Positions 41,688 to 53,743 of a stretch of DNA of 64,000 nucleotides are shown piece after piece (position 1 is the first letter of the stretch; each line of letters begins with the position of its first letter). The stretch covers positions 434,001 through 498,000 of the forward strand of contig JAWZSP010000006.1 of the NCBI GenBank assembly GCA_034401135.1. The letters are read 5' to 3'. Source of the DNA: Volutella citrinella (Eukaryota > Ascomycota > Sordariomycetes > Hypocreales > Nectriaceae). A program made the position numbers and the translations under genes. Below the pieces are notes generated by a model that saw only the letters and a program-made list of their open reading frames with translations, was not told the origin of the DNA and searched no databases.

Positions 41688-43358
41688 ATGGCAACGGCCC
41701 AAGAACCCGCGCCCAGCGGCTCGCACGCCGGGGCCAGCCTCCTCGCCACCGCCGTCCACGACGACAGCGCACAGCTCGCCGCCCTGGGCCACGCGCAGGA
41801 GCTGAAGCGCAACTTCTCCCTCTTCTCCATGCTCGGCCTCGCCTTCGCCATCCTCAACAGCTGGACCGCCCTCGCCGCGTCGCTCTCCCTGGCCCTGCCG
41901 TCGGGCGGCCCATGCGCCGTCATCTGGGGCCTAGTCGTGTCCGGGATATGCAACCTGTGCCTCGCCGCCTCGCTCGCCGAGTTCCTCTCGGCGTATCCCA
42001 TCTCGGCTGGGCAGTATTACTGGGCCGCGGCCGTCAGCTGGCCCGACTGGATGCCCGTCATTAGCTGGATCACGGGCTATATCAACGTCAGCGGGTGGAT
42101 CGCCCTGACGGCCACGGGCGGCCTTCTTGGCAGCCAGCTCATCCTGGCGGCAATCGCGCTCTTCAACCCTTCCTTCTCGGCACAGCCTTGGCATCAGTTT
42201 CTGCTCTACATCGCTTACACCCTTGTGGCCTTTGTTCCGAATGCCTTCTTGACCCGGATCCTGCCGCACATCACCAAGGCTGCCTTCATTTGGTCCATTG
42301 TTGGATTCGTCGTCATCAGCATCACCGTGCTGGCCTGCGCGAGCCCAGACTTCCAGCCCGCGTCGGTCGTCTATGGTGCCTTTATCAACACGACAGGCTG
42401 GCCCGATGGCCTAGCCTGGCTGCTCGGGCTTCTCCAGGGAACGCTCAGCTTGACGGGCTTTGATGCCGTGGCGCACATGGTGGAGGAGATTCCGAATCCT
42501 ACTGTGGAGGGGCCCAAGATCATCATTGCGTGTGTCGCCATCGGCATGTTCACCGGCTTCATCTTCCTGAGCGTGCTGCTCTTTGTTCTCAAGGACCTGG
42601 ACGCCGTCATCGCGTCTCCCGTGGGGCCTCTCCTGCAAATATTCCTCGACGCCACAGATAGCAAGGCGGGAAGCATGTGTCTTCTGCTTTTTCCGCTCAT
42701 CTGTATTCTCTTTGCCACAGTCTCCATCATGGCGACTAGCAGCCGGATGACGTATGCGTTTGCCCGCGACAGGGCGCTACCGTTCTCGCGAGTCTTTGCT
42801 AAAGTGCACCCGGGACTTGATGTGCCACTCAACGCTCTCTGCCTCACCAATGCTCTCGTGATTGTGTTTGGCTGCATCTTCCTCGGAAGCAGCAGTGCAT
42901 TCAATGCTATTGTTAGTGCAAGCGTCGTGGCATTAGGAGTATCCTACGGCATACCACCGGCAATCAACCTTGTCCGTGGGCGAACCGCTCTGCCTAACGA
43001 CCGCCCTTTTAAACTACCAGAGCCCTTGGGTTGGATTTGCAACACCGTAAGTCAGCAGCTCTCCTGTCCCATTCTGTGCTAATAGTGTTTCAAATAGATT
43101 GGTGTGGCCTTCAGCCTCCTCACTACTGTGCTGTTTGTGTTTCCCCCTGCGCTTCCTGTAAACGCCAGTAACATGAACTACTGTGTTGTGGCATTTGCCA
43201 TCATAATCGCTATTTCGACATTCCAGTGGTTCGTCGATGGGCGCAAGAACTACAAGGGCCCCTCCATTGATACATTTCTCACAGCTTCTATCGAGGGAGA
43301 AGGAGAACCTGAGAGGATCATCTATACCTCAGCTCCTGGAAAGCCGCATCAGCCATGA
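41688..43358 (+). CDS. Amino-acid/choline-type permease (APC family)
   Basis: Exons 41688-43046 and 43098-43358 encode 539 aa; the 51-bp intron joins GWICNT to IGVAFSLL. About twelve membrane segments are seen. Family features of the GABA/choline/amino-acid group are clear: LKRNFSLFSMLGLAFAILNSW at TM1, LCLAASLAEFLSAYPISAGQYYW, WITGYINVSGW, LTGFDAVAHMVEEIPNP in the middle, and SSRMTYAFARDRALPFS. It imports small amines or amino acids with protons across the plasma membrane. It is divergent from the F-box-like gene. Specificity (GABA, choline, polyamine) cannot be resolved from the sequence. Confidence 0.88.
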
Positions 43359-43691
43359 GATCTCGTTGGCTAAAGTACGTAGTTAGTATGGAGGTCTTGA
43401 GAATATTTAAGAATATTAGACGGCAGCACCCGCCTGTGGGTTGGATAGACTACCCTGTACTGTGATACTGTCGCTCAGCTGCGGTCATGTCTTGTCATAA
43501 TCGCCCATATTTGACTGAAAGGTCTCATCTAGACTAAATAACCCATTTTTAACTCCTGAATCTCATTTTCTCCAACATGGTAGACGTCGAAACTGATGTT
43601 CGTAGCTCATCAACTTGAATAAGTCACCTCCAAGCTTAGACAATCCATGACCCCCAAAACCTGCACTTCGGCGCCTGAAGCCAATGGATCA

Positions 43692-43730
43692 GGCTCGAAC
43701 CAGGACCCTAGTCACCTTCCACCTCTGCCG
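43692..43730 (-). other. Possible tRNA-derived fragment (A- and B-box-like motifs)
   Basis: On the minus strand CGGCAGAGGTGG (A-box-like) is followed after about 17 nt by GGTTCGAGCC (B-box-like). The distance is too short for an intact tRNA and the T-stem does not pair well, so at best this is a tRNA or SINE relic. Confidence 0.25.
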
Positions 43731-44749
43731 GTCTAGCGTTAATCAAGCATTCATGCGTGGCATATAATAGCTCCATCAGTAATAAAAACGGGCGTCGTGG
43801 ATCGGGACGAGCCGGCTCCTTGCCCCGCGCTCGTGTACCCACAAGCCGTAGATCAAGTTTGGATTAACCCCTGCTCGCATCGATCGAGACCCACCACACT
43901 CGCGCCGTTACATCTGGCGCGCATCATGTTCCTAGCAGATCGGAATCTCCAACCACTCTTAATCTGCAAGACAGACACCAATTGCTTACTGGCAAACAGC
44001 TAAATGTTCGATTAATGTTGAGAAATGAACACTACATAAAATTCTGTGTATATAGTCCATTGATTGACTTGATTTGCTTGCTATACCCTGACTTTCTCAG
44101 TTATCAAGCTGGACTTGAGCTGTTTCTCAGGGTCCGGGAGCATCGGCCGCTCTACCAAAGAGGAATCTCACTCGCGAAGCGCGCGAAGCGGGCCACCCTC
44201 CCTAGTTCATTATTGTTTCATCATTGCTTTTGTCCAGCATCGTGATTTGTCGACAACGTATCACTGCAGCTGTGGGGCGCCTCAGCTCCGATGGCTTGCT
44301 TACATCCCCATGGGGCGTGACAACGCACTGGCTGCGAATCACGCCTTCAGTCCGGGCACCAGCTCATCAATTGAGATCCCGTGGCATGAACCGGAACGCC
44401 TCAAGGTGTGCTGGAAAGGAGGACGGATGGCAAGGCAGCCCGGTATGGTGAGATCGCGTCGGGTGGCCGGACAGGCCACGAATGGCTGGCATGCATGAAA
44501 TGGATCCAGTCGAGGTCAAGCATTGACCAACCAATTGAGCCAGATTGGACGGACCTCAGCCATTCTCGGTCTCGGTGCACGAAAATGTGCAGCCGAGCGG
44601 GCTTCCGGCGCTGCCACGCGCCCGGTGTGTTGGCGGACTGATGGGTCTCCCCGACATCCGCCTGCCACGTACACGCTTCCTTTGCTTCTTATGGGAATAC
44701 TGGTGTTGGCTTCAGGGAGTAACTCAAGTACAAGGCTACAATTTCCATC

Positions 44750-44757
44750 TATTTAAG
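44750..44757 (+). promoter_or_regulatory. TATA-like box of the 69-aa gene
   Basis: TATTTAAG 107 bp upstream of the ATG, followed by a long C/A/T-rich leader free of G runs, the pattern of strongly expressed fungal genes. Confidence 0.4.
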
Positions 44758-44863
44758 ACGCTCTTTCCCGCCTCCAAGAGTCCTGATCATCAACCCATCA
44801 CTCTCAACTCTTCAACACACTCAACCACTTCGAAACCCCCCGTTTCAACAAACCTCAATCAAC

Positions 44864-45292
44864 ATGCCTGAGTAAGTAGCCAGAACTACCACTCTCCTCT
44901 CCCTACTTGGCCAGATGCTGCGACATTGGGTCAAGATCAAGCTCCAGTCTTGTCTCCGAACTCAATGCCATTCCGCACTTCAGTGCCTGGCACCAACTCA
45001 CCTACACTTTCAATCATCCCAGAGACTAACTATCTACAGGACTCAGACCCAGCAGTTCGTGGTGCCCCTGCCCACCTCCACCGGCCTCTCCCAGCCCGCC
45101 GGTATGTCACCCTCATATCTTCCATTGCTACAGCTTTCTTACCCTCATTTAGGCCAGCTCGTCAAGGGCGCCGTCGATGATGAGGGCAAGCACACCTCTG
45201 CCGCTCTCCTCGTCGGCATCAAGCTCGACCTTGAGGCTGAGGTCCACCTGACTGCCCGTGTCAAGGGTGACATCGTCCTTGGCCTGTACTAA
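44864..45292 (+). CDS. Small 69-aa conserved-looking protein, three exons
   Basis: Exons 44864-44871 (ATG CCT GA), 45040-45101 and 45153-45292, with introns of 168 and 51 bp; phases agree and the frame ends at TAA. The product begins MPETQTQQFVVPLPTSTGLS and ends in a regular amphipathic stretch (LLVGIKLDLEAEVHLTARVK then GDIVLGLY). No signal peptide or membrane helix; alternating hydrophobic residues suggest a small beta protein. The leader is typical of a highly expressed gene and the codons are strongly biased to C-ending forms (GTC, CTC, GCC), also a sign of high expression. The long first intron after only eight coding bases is like other small abundant fungal proteins. Function unknown. 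Confidence 0.75.
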
Positions 45293-46013
45293 GCGCTCAA
45301 GCATCCAACTCATGATGACGGAATGAACACGACAAGTACTCTCCCCGCATGGGGCCTGGAGTGAGCGGGATACGGTTACGACCCTGCCGATGGCCGACGA
45401 TCGGAATTGGTAGCTGGAGACGTGTCAAGGAGCCAAGGGTTGGCAAACTTTCATTTATCTTACAAAAACATATAAAATATACTCTCCCTATTGGAAATTA
45501 TTTGCCTACCGTGATGTGCTATCTAAAACATGTTCTAAGCAAGCCACAGAACCAATGGTGAATAGTTCACTACCAGGTTATGCTATAAAAATACGACCAC
45601 TGGGATTTGTTCTCGGCGGTTTGCGCAATTGGTCTGGCGATGAGATTCCCCGCAGCTCACAGTGGTCGCAGCCAGTCTTAGTAAGAAAGTGCGACCTGCA
45701 GTTAACGAGCACGCTTACAAGGGAAATATTAATGTCTGATTGTGTGATGGAAATGTGGGGGGAACAACGGTCAACGGCAGTCTTGCGAACATTTGCGCCG
45801 AATGATGCAATCGCTCATTACCCCTCCCAGGCTACGAGGCAAGAGAAATAGATGCGGATGTGCCCTTAATGGCATAATTATTCAACTCTTTTAAATTTAC
45901 CAGATACAATCACTGTTGAAACACCGTTACACACCTACAGGCTCTGGATTGAGGTTATCTTTATCTACCCATCATCAGTCACAAACCCAACCTCAACCAA
46001 TAATACGCGCGAT
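45293..46013. other. Intergenic region
   Basis: 3' flank of the 69-aa gene and promoter of the FMN monooxygenase. Plus-strand frame 45516-45851 is open but has no family character and no support. Nothing else seen. Confidence 0.45.
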
Positions 46014-47462
46014 ATGGCTGATGCCACCCAGAAAAGAGCCAATGGCAACAAGAAGCAAATAATCCTCAATGCTTTCGTCATGAACACACCAGGCCATTTA
46101 GCTCCAGGGCTTTGGAGACACCCATCCAACAAGACAGACCAATACAAAAAGTTGTCGTTCTGGACCGATCTGGCGCAACTTCTCGACAAGGCCGACTTTC
46201 ATGCAATGTTTATTGCCGATACACTGGGACCGTATGATGTCTACAAAGGCCCTGCAAACATTGTGCCGGCTTTGAACTCGGGCGCCCAGTTCCCGGTCAA
46301 TGACCCGTTGTATTTGGTTCCAGCCATGGCGGCTGTCACAAAGAACCTCATATTTGGAGTCACTGCCAGTTTGACATACGAGAAGCCTTATTCCCTGGCT
46401 CGCAGACTGTCTACTGTGGACCACTTGAGCGAGGGTCGACTTGCGTGGAACATTGTTACGTCGTACTTGGACAGCGCAGCTCGCAACCACGGCCTGAAGG
46501 AGCAGATTCCTCACGATGAGCGATACGCAATCGCACACGAGTACTTGGAGGTCCTCTACAAGCTCTGGGAGGGAAGCTTCCGTGACGATGCTGTTGTTGC
46601 AGATCGGGAGCGAGGTATCTACATATCGAGCGACGGCGTGCGAGAGATCAACCACAAGGGGAAGTACTTTGAGGTTCCAGGTCCGCACTTTTGCGAGCCA
46701 TCTCCACAGCGCACTCCCTTCTTGTTCCAGGCCGGTGTCTCACAGGCAGGAAATGGGTTTGGCGGAAAGCACGGAGAAGCAATCTTTGTAGGGGGCCAGA
46801 CACCCGAGATTGTACGCAAGACTGTGGACAACATCCGTGCAGTAGCAGTGACTGAGGGTCGCGATCCGAACCACATCAAGGTGATTGTGGGCATCAGCAT
46901 CATCATCGCAGCCACATACAAAGAAGCCGAAGCAAAACGTCAGGAATACCTCGAGTATGCCGACGAAGAAGGCGCGCTGGCGTTGTTTGGCGGCTGGACA
47001 GGCGTCGACCTGTCTAAGTATGGAGACGACGACGACTTCCGGTTCAGCGACTCCCCCCGGGTCCAGTCCATCGTGCGACAGTGGGCCGACAGCGTGCCGG
47101 GAACTGAGAACGAGCCATGGACGAAGCGCCGCATCGTCGAGTATCTCAGCGTCGGGGGCCTTCAAGCCAAGGTCGTGGGAGATGCGACGCAGGTGGCCGA
47201 CGAGCTGGAGCGCTGGGTCGACGTTGCTGACGTGGATGGTTTCAACCTGACCCATGTGACTAATCCCGGTAGCTTTGAGGATATCACCGAGTTCTTGCTT
47301 CCTGAGCTGCGACGTCGTGGCGTTTTTCGGAGCGGTGTTGAAAGAGAGGGTGCGACGGCAAGGGAGGTCTTTATTGGATCGAGGAGACTCCCAGAGGACC
47401 ACCCAGGAAGCAGATGTAAGTGGCGAGCGGGAGAAAAGATGCCATCATATCAGTCTGAGTAA
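46014..47462 (+). CDS. NtaA/SnaA/DszA-type FMN-dependent monooxygenase
   Basis: Single exon, 482 aa from MADATQKRANGNKKQIILNAF. It follows the bacterial-luciferase-like TIM barrel of the nitrilotriacetate/dibenzothiophene-sulfone monooxygenase group: LNAFVMNTPGHLAPGLWRHP, ADTLGPYDVYKGP, PMAAVTKNL-type strand, STVDHLSEGRLAWNIVTSYLDSAARNHG (flavin phosphate region), ALYKLWEGSF-type helix, HKGKYFEVPGPH and PFLFQAGVSQAGNGFGGKHGEAIFVG. It uses reduced FMN supplied by a separate reductase and O2 to oxidise a small organic nitrogen or sulphur compound. Full length for the family. It is convergent with the giant NACHT-ankyrin gene, only 61 bp between stops. Fungal copies are often considered bacterial in origin, but base composition here is not unusual. 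Confidence 0.9.
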   Translation: MADATQKRANGNKKQIILNAFVMNTPGHLAPGLWRHPSNKTDQYKKLSFWTDLAQLLDKADFHAMFIADTLGPYDVYKGPANIVPALNSGAQFPVNDPLYLVPAMAAVTKNLIFGVTASLTYEKPYSLARRLSTVDHLSEGRLAWNIVTSYLDSAARNHGLKEQIPHDERYAIAHEYLEVLYKLWEGSFRDDAVVADRERGIYISSDGVREINHKGKYFEVPGPHFCEPSPQRTPFLFQAGVSQAGNGFGGKHGEAIFVGGQTPEIVRKTVDNIRAVAVTEGRDPNHIKVIVGISIIIAATYKEAEAKRQEYLEYADEEGALALFGGWTGVDLSKYGDDDDFRFSDSPRVQSIVRQWADSVPGTENEPWTKRRIVEYLSVGGLQAKVVGDATQVADELERWVDVADVDGFNLTHVTNPGSFEDITEFLLPELRRRGVFRSGVEREGATAREVFIGSRRLPEDHPGSRCKWRAGEKMPSYQSE

Positions 47463-47523
47463 TCTTTTGAAGATAGTACGATATATAGCATCTTGACATT
47501 ACTGTCACCGCCCGAGTGCTGCT

Positions 47524-50500
47524 CTACCCCTTGAACATGTCCAAGATATCATCTGCTCCCAGTGCAGCCGCAAGGTCCAACGCCGTCCGATGCTCCGCGT
47601 CTTCGGCTAGCACATCCAGCCCCTTCCCAATCAAGTACTTGAATCTGGCCAGCCTCCTGGTTTGAGTCTCGGACCGCTCCTCGTTCTCGTCGCGAGCGTC
47701 GCCCGCCACAACATGCAGCAGCGACTCTCCCTTATTGTTGATTGCCAACCAATCCATGCCAGCCTCGTCAAAGTAGTCCCACAAGAGGTGCTCATAGTCC
47801 ACCGACACAGCCGTCTCAAGTTCATCCTGCAAGTAGTCCACATGGTACCAGTGCATTGCTTCTTCTCGCGCGCTCTCGGGAGTTTTGACTGGGGATACGT
47901 CGCCAGTGACGGTGGCTGAGCGGAAGTAGGAGAAGAGTGGCGTGTCTCCATCGGCGTTTCGTGCGTTGACGTCGACCCCACGCGAGAGCAGCTCTTTGAA
48001 GAGCTCCTGCCGCCGGTCATTGATGAATGGGTCGCCTTGGCAAGCGTTGATGTCCCATGGTCCACCGACAAGAAGGTGCAGCGGCGTGTCATCGTTGGCC
48101 GTCTTCGCTAGGCGGACATCGCCAACCGCCAAGAGTAGCTCATCTATTTCAAATCCCAGAATTCTATCCTCTGCTAGGGCGTAGTGAAGTGGCGTCTTTC
48201 CGGCGGCGTCAAACTGCGTCAGAAGCCCTGGGGCTTGTTCCGCAATGCGGCAACAGAGATGGCTGTTGCTTGACGGCATGGCAAAATCCGTCCCAAGACA
48301 CAGCGAGGTTGAGGTCGCACAAAACTCGTCGGAGGAAAGAAGTAGATGCAACGAGTTCCTCCCTATATTATCCCGAGCCTCAAGGTCGGCCCCCATCAGG
48401 AGAAGCCGCTCCAAGGCTTCGACATCACCGTGCTCGCATGCCGCAAGCAGCAGAGTCTGCCCTGCCTCGTCAACCGCTTCAGGACGCAGGGCGGGCAATC
48501 CAAGAACTTCTTCTACCCAAGGGCTTCGGGCGCCGTAGGATGTATTTGAAGCCGATCCTGCCTTTGCTAGCATGCGGTGTGTCACTGTTGTGCGCGGGTA
48601 CCTGGCCATGGGATCCGCGCCATGCTCGATCAGTAGCTTGAACATGGCGACATCTACCTCGAAACGACTCCTGCCCGCGTGAGAAATGATGTAGTCGAGA
48701 GGATACAACTCTGTCCAGTCGTGGGGATCGTGCCTCTCAGGCAGCCTCTCCTCGCCGACTTGGCGCGTATTGGGATCCACGCCCCCGGTGGTTAGCAGAA
48801 TCCGTACAGCCTCTACGTCCTTTGACTTGATGGCGCCCAAAAGTGTCGAAGGCGTCACCATGGCGCCATTCTTGAGAAGTAGCTCAAACACATGCGTGTG
48901 CCCCACGGCACGCCAGAGACACGAGAGGCCTCGGTCGTCGAGAGAGTTGGGATCTGCCCCAGCCTGGAGCAGCGTTTCAACTGTTCGGATGTCGAATCTG
49001 CGGCTCTTCATGTCATCTAAATAGGCATTCAGCGGCGTATTGCCGTACGCGCCTCGCAATTCAGTGTCGGCGCCGCATCTCAGCAGGTATGGGAGTGCCT
49101 GTTGGGTCTGCCACCAGTGATAAGGGCGCTCAGGGGATCCAAGAAGCATGTGCAGCGCCGAAGCATCACACCAGTGATTACCTCTAGCGTGGTCAATGTT
49201 GGCGCCCTTGCCAATGAGGCAACGGATTACATCCATGTTTGGCTGCTCGCATTGACAGGCGGTCATGAGTAAGGGCGGGAGGAGTCCTGCCTCTAGCTGC
49301 TTGGGGCCAGGATTGGGGCCGTCTGTCTCGAGAAGCATCTCGGGCGTCAATACGGCATCCAAAAGGGACGCAAACCCGCCGAGCACCAGATTGTGAAGGA
49401 AGCTATTCGTGTCCTGGGAAGCTTTGGGGAGGCCGCGTTCAGTGATGAGCTGTGGCACGGCGTTGTAATAGCGCCGCGACATAATGTCCCAAAGTTGCGC
49501 ACGATAGTCGTCTCGATGCTTCAACAGTGGTGTGACATCTCGTCTGGCGAGGCACGCGAAAACGCCATCCTCGCATGTAAGTGGAGTGACGACACCTAAA
49601 GAAGCGCGTGCACGCATAAGACATTCCACCGTGTAGTCATGCTGTTGGTCCACGGCTACGGCGATGGCTTCATCGATTAGCCTTCGCCCACTCGCAGGTC
49701 CCTCGGCGACTAAAAGGTCCAGAATCTCATCGATGCGTTCAACGGGAAATCGACACTTGGACTGGTTCAACCTGCACGCGAGGTGGGGGTCGTGGTATGG
49801 TCGTGTGGTGTCGGATATCAGCAAACCCGGCGTGGCATCTTTGTTTCTCGACCAGTTCTTCTGCTCCTGTTCAAAGTCGGCACACCCGCTCCAGCCTGAG
49901 CCTGTGTATATTTCCGAGTCCACGGTTGCACCGGCCTCGAGCAGTAGCCGCACTGACTCCAGTCGTCCCGAAGCACATGCGTAGTATAGCGGTGTCCGAC
50001 CGAGCATGTCTTTGGCGTTTACAACTGTGGCAAGTTCGGATGCCTGGTCGCTCGACTGTATCCAGCAGATGAGAAGGCCAAGCACATTTGGCTGGCGCGA
50101 GCGGGATGCCAGATGTATTACCGTCATGCCCTCGTTTGTAGCCATGGACACATCAGCACCAGCTCCCAGGAGCCTTTTGACCATGCACTCCGAGAATGTA
50201 GACGCCATATGAAGTGGCGTAATGCCATCTCTGTCGGCACAGTTCACGTCCACGCCGTTGCAGCCCAGAATGAAGTCCAGCAGCCTCGGGACGTGACCGC
50301 TGGACGAGTTATCTGCTGTAGCCGAAATCCCAAATCCACACACCGCGTGCAGCGGCGTCCTGCCTCGGTGGTTGGCCTTTGATATATCCAGCCGAAGGTC
50401 GGCCAGGCTACTCAGCAAGGACTCGTGCAAGTACCGGTGGGAAGTGTCGGCAAGTTCGTGCCAGAGCGTGTTGCCGTCGACATCAGTCTGAGTTGGATCC

Positions 50501-53500
50501 GCGCCTTTCGCTACCAGGAAGCCCAATGGGATCTCGTCACCACGATGGGAGCTGATAACAGCGTGCAGCAGTGTTCTTCCACGTCTGTCCGTGGTGGTGA
50601 AGCTTGCGCCAGCGTCTGACATGACCTCGAAGAAGCGTTTTATGTGGCCATTGCTCGCATCGTCAGCAATATAAAACATTGGTGTGCGCCCTTCCCTGTC
50701 AGTAACCTCGATATTGGGTTTCGCAATGTCCAAGAACGTTCGCATGTTCTCCTCGTTGAACTGGCCACTGTAGTGACAGTTGCGAAGATAATGGAGTGCT
50801 GTGTGCCCTTGATTATTCAGCAGGTTGGCATCAACTCCCCTGTCCATCAGCTTCTGGAGCAGAAGCCGGAACTGCTCGATCCCAATATTCCCGAGCTTTA
50901 CTGCATAGTGAAGAGGCCCATTTCCCTTATTGTCTGCTATGCAGACATCTGCGCCCATCTCCAGTAACTTCAGGACCATGCCGACATCATGCCCGTGGGG
51001 ATACTTGGCCTCAAGTACTTCCAGCAACAATGTCTGGCCCGTTTTCGCACTCTTGTCATCAATGTCAACCTTTTGAAGCAGGAGGCTGACAATATCCGGG
51101 TTTGCGCAGCTGTGTAGCGGCGATTGGCCCAACTCATCCCTCGCGTTTCCGTCTGCGCCAGCATCGAGCAGACAACGCACAGCATCCGTCGACGTTGCTA
51201 TGTGAAGCGGTGTCCTTCCACGTTCATCCGGCTGGTTTACTACAAATGTCATTGTTAATACCCATAAGGCAAGAAACACGTTGAGCACATCCGGTAACCA
51301 ACTTACAATTGGCCCCAGCCGCGATGACGAGGGCGAGACACTCCAGCATCGGTTCATCGTCGTCTCCATCAACGGGCGTCTCTCTGGTGGAGAAATCGAC
51401 AAGAAAATCGGGCCCAACAATGGCGTGTACAGCGTTAGAGCCCCAGTCGGGCGGTTTCGTATCTCCCCAGCCCCCTGAATGTGGGATATTGGGATCGGCC
51501 CCGAACTCCAGAAACATGGCAATCAGCCTTGGATCACGCAACGCGCATGCGACAAACAATGGCGTACTGGGGAACCAAAGTAAGCTGTCCGTACTTTTGG
51601 AGTTGATTTCCACAAGCCCCGTCCTCAGTAGCATTTGAACGACGTCAACGTTTCTCGTTCCCCTGATAGCCCATATGAGGGCCCTGTTGGCAATGTTTGC
51701 GTCTGTGACCTGTGGCATGAATGCAGTTGCTATTTCCGGATCGCCTCTGCTAAATGCAGCTAGAATAACGGCAGGGAATTCTCTAGAATCACCACCTGGC
51801 CCCCGGCGCTTGTCAGGTCCACGCGGCTTCCACGGATCTGCCCCAGCCTCGAGAAGAGTTTGAGTGATTTTCGCATACACCCCATTCACCTGGGGCGTGA
51901 TCTCAATAGCCTTATGTAGTGGAAGGAGTCCGTGGCTGTCGTGCTCATTCAAATCTGCCCCATGTTGAACCAGCAGGCGGACCATGGCAAGGCTGCCTCC
52001 CTCTATCGCCATATGTAGTGGCGGTTCATCATCGCGACCTCCGTCATATGCCAGGGCGTCCTGCCCAGAATTCTCGAGAATGGTCTCGGCAAAGCTGTTC
52101 AAGTTCATTGCGACGGCAAGGCGCAAAGATTCCGCGGGAGCGGGCAACGGTACGCCCCCTTTGTTGCGTCCTGCAGGGCCAAAGCCGGCCAGCAGCCTCA
52201 GCTTCTCGCGGTTACCCTGCTGGGACGAGAAGACAAGCTTCTCTATAGCCTCATTTATTTTGTGCGTGTCATAGCCCGCTTCAATCGCACGTCTGGCATG
52301 CTCAAACCAGTTCTTCGCGGCGTAGTTGGTGAAGGGCGTGTAGACCTGGCCATGCTTGAGCTCCCAGGTGCCAGCTGGCCAGTCGGCTTCTTGGACCGTG
52401 ACTTGATCCAGGCAGCCTGACGTCAAGTAGGAAATGCAAAGAAGGGCCATTTGACTATGCGAAGCAGCGGCCTCGAAGATGGGAAAGCTCCTGCTGTCGT
52501 TTGGGTTTGGCGATTGGCCAATGCCGAGGAGATATTCTGTTAGGGAGTGGTGGACAACCCGAACAGTTTCATTAGGGAGGACTTCTAATAGGGGTCCGCA
52601 GACCAGATACGTGAGGATTTTCAGTTTCCCAACATCCTCGTGGAACTGTGGTTGGGTGACCTTGATGCAATCAGCAATCTCGAGAAGCCGCAGAGGTCGA
52701 GATGCATGCGTAACCAGTTGCAAAACCAATATTTGCAGCTCAAGAGAACTCCCAGTGCGCTGCAGAGACTCTTTCAGAAGGTTGGCGTAGATATGGCTCA
52801 TGTGTAAAGGCAGCGAATGAAGTGTGCTGAGCATGTCGGCCTCCGTTGCTTTCCCCGAAATCGATTCCAGAGCCAGCTTAGCATAGAGAAACAATCCATT
52901 GGACTTTTCCAGCACCTTATCCAGGACCGATGGGTAACTTTCTGGGGATATGTTCATCTCGCCGAGTCTATGCGAGACATATGCGGAAATATCAGGCTCA
53001 ATGAGCTCCTTGTCGACGCGAAGATCAAGTAGCCGGATGTTTCTCATGACCCTCTCGATCGCCGCAATCGATCGGCTTGTGATGACGAGCTTGATGCCTT
53101 TCGGTCTCCAATTGCCAAGCTGGTTAAGGATTTCCAGGAAGGGATGGAGAAGAGCGTCATCCATTTCATCCATCGCATCAATGACGCAGTAGGCCTTTGG
53201 TATGCCTTCCAGCCCCAAGCGCAGGAATTTATAGAGATCATCGAGGGAGAGCTTGGGGACCGGTGTTTCCATTGAATCTGTTAATGCATCCTGCAGAGGC
53301 TGGCTATGCTCAAGCAGCTGTGAAAGCCAGTCGCGCAGGGCAAATTGCGGATGACGGTTCGACTCGGTGGTGTAGCGGAGGAAGAAATACATGACGGGGC
53401 AGTTCTCTTGCGATAGATGATCGATGAGCCGCGATGCGAGCACAGATTTGCCCACTCCAGGGATGCCTAGCAACATGGTTAGCGTTAATACGAGTCATTC

Positions 53501-53743
53501 AGCAACAGCAGCGAGGAGGGTACCTCGGATCCAAAGTATGCCATAGTCTGCACTTTCATGCCATTGATCAAAGGCTGGCGAACTCAGAGCCCACTGACAG
53601 GTGCCTTTGAACCGACAGGATGCGTGTTTCTGGTACTCGCTGCCATCGTTGGCGTACTGAGTTGGGCTGAGCCAGGCCCTGATGCGATCAAGGGGCCCGG
53701 ACTCTGAGGTCATCGAGTCATCACTGTCATCGCTGTTAGACAT
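47524..53743 (-). CDS. Giant NACHT-ankyrin protein (NLR-like)
   Basis: Exons 53743-53524, 53466-51307 and 51239-47524 encode 2031 aa; introns of 57 and 67 bp. An in-frame ATG at 53893 could add 50 residues. The N-terminal ~70 residues are the acidic leader and RAWLSPTQYANDGSEYQKH block often seen before fungal NACHT domains. Walker A is GIPGVGKS (74-81) and Walker B CVIDAMDEMDD (167-); the winged region ends with VRVVHHSLTEYLL near 380. Ankyrin repeats begin near residue 550 (DEPPLHMAIEGGSLAMVRLL) and continue with few breaks to the C-terminus, about 30 units. There is no separate N-terminal effector domain, so it may signal through another protein. The role is inferred as intracellular surveillance or protein scaffolding. 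Confidence 0.88.

Larger units (their letters stand above)
43359..44863. other. 1.5-kb intergenic region
   Basis: 3' flank of the permease, a tRNA-like fragment on the minus strand near 43692-43730 (B-box-like GGTTCGAGCC), and the promoter of the 69-aa gene with a TATTTAAG box at 44750 and a CAATCAAC-type leader. Open frames at 44115-44498 and neighbours overlap and are not convincing. Confidence 0.4.

Noticed and set aside
45516..45851. Plus-strand 111-codon frame
   Set aside because: No domain or start context; lies in the 3' flank of the 69-aa gene.
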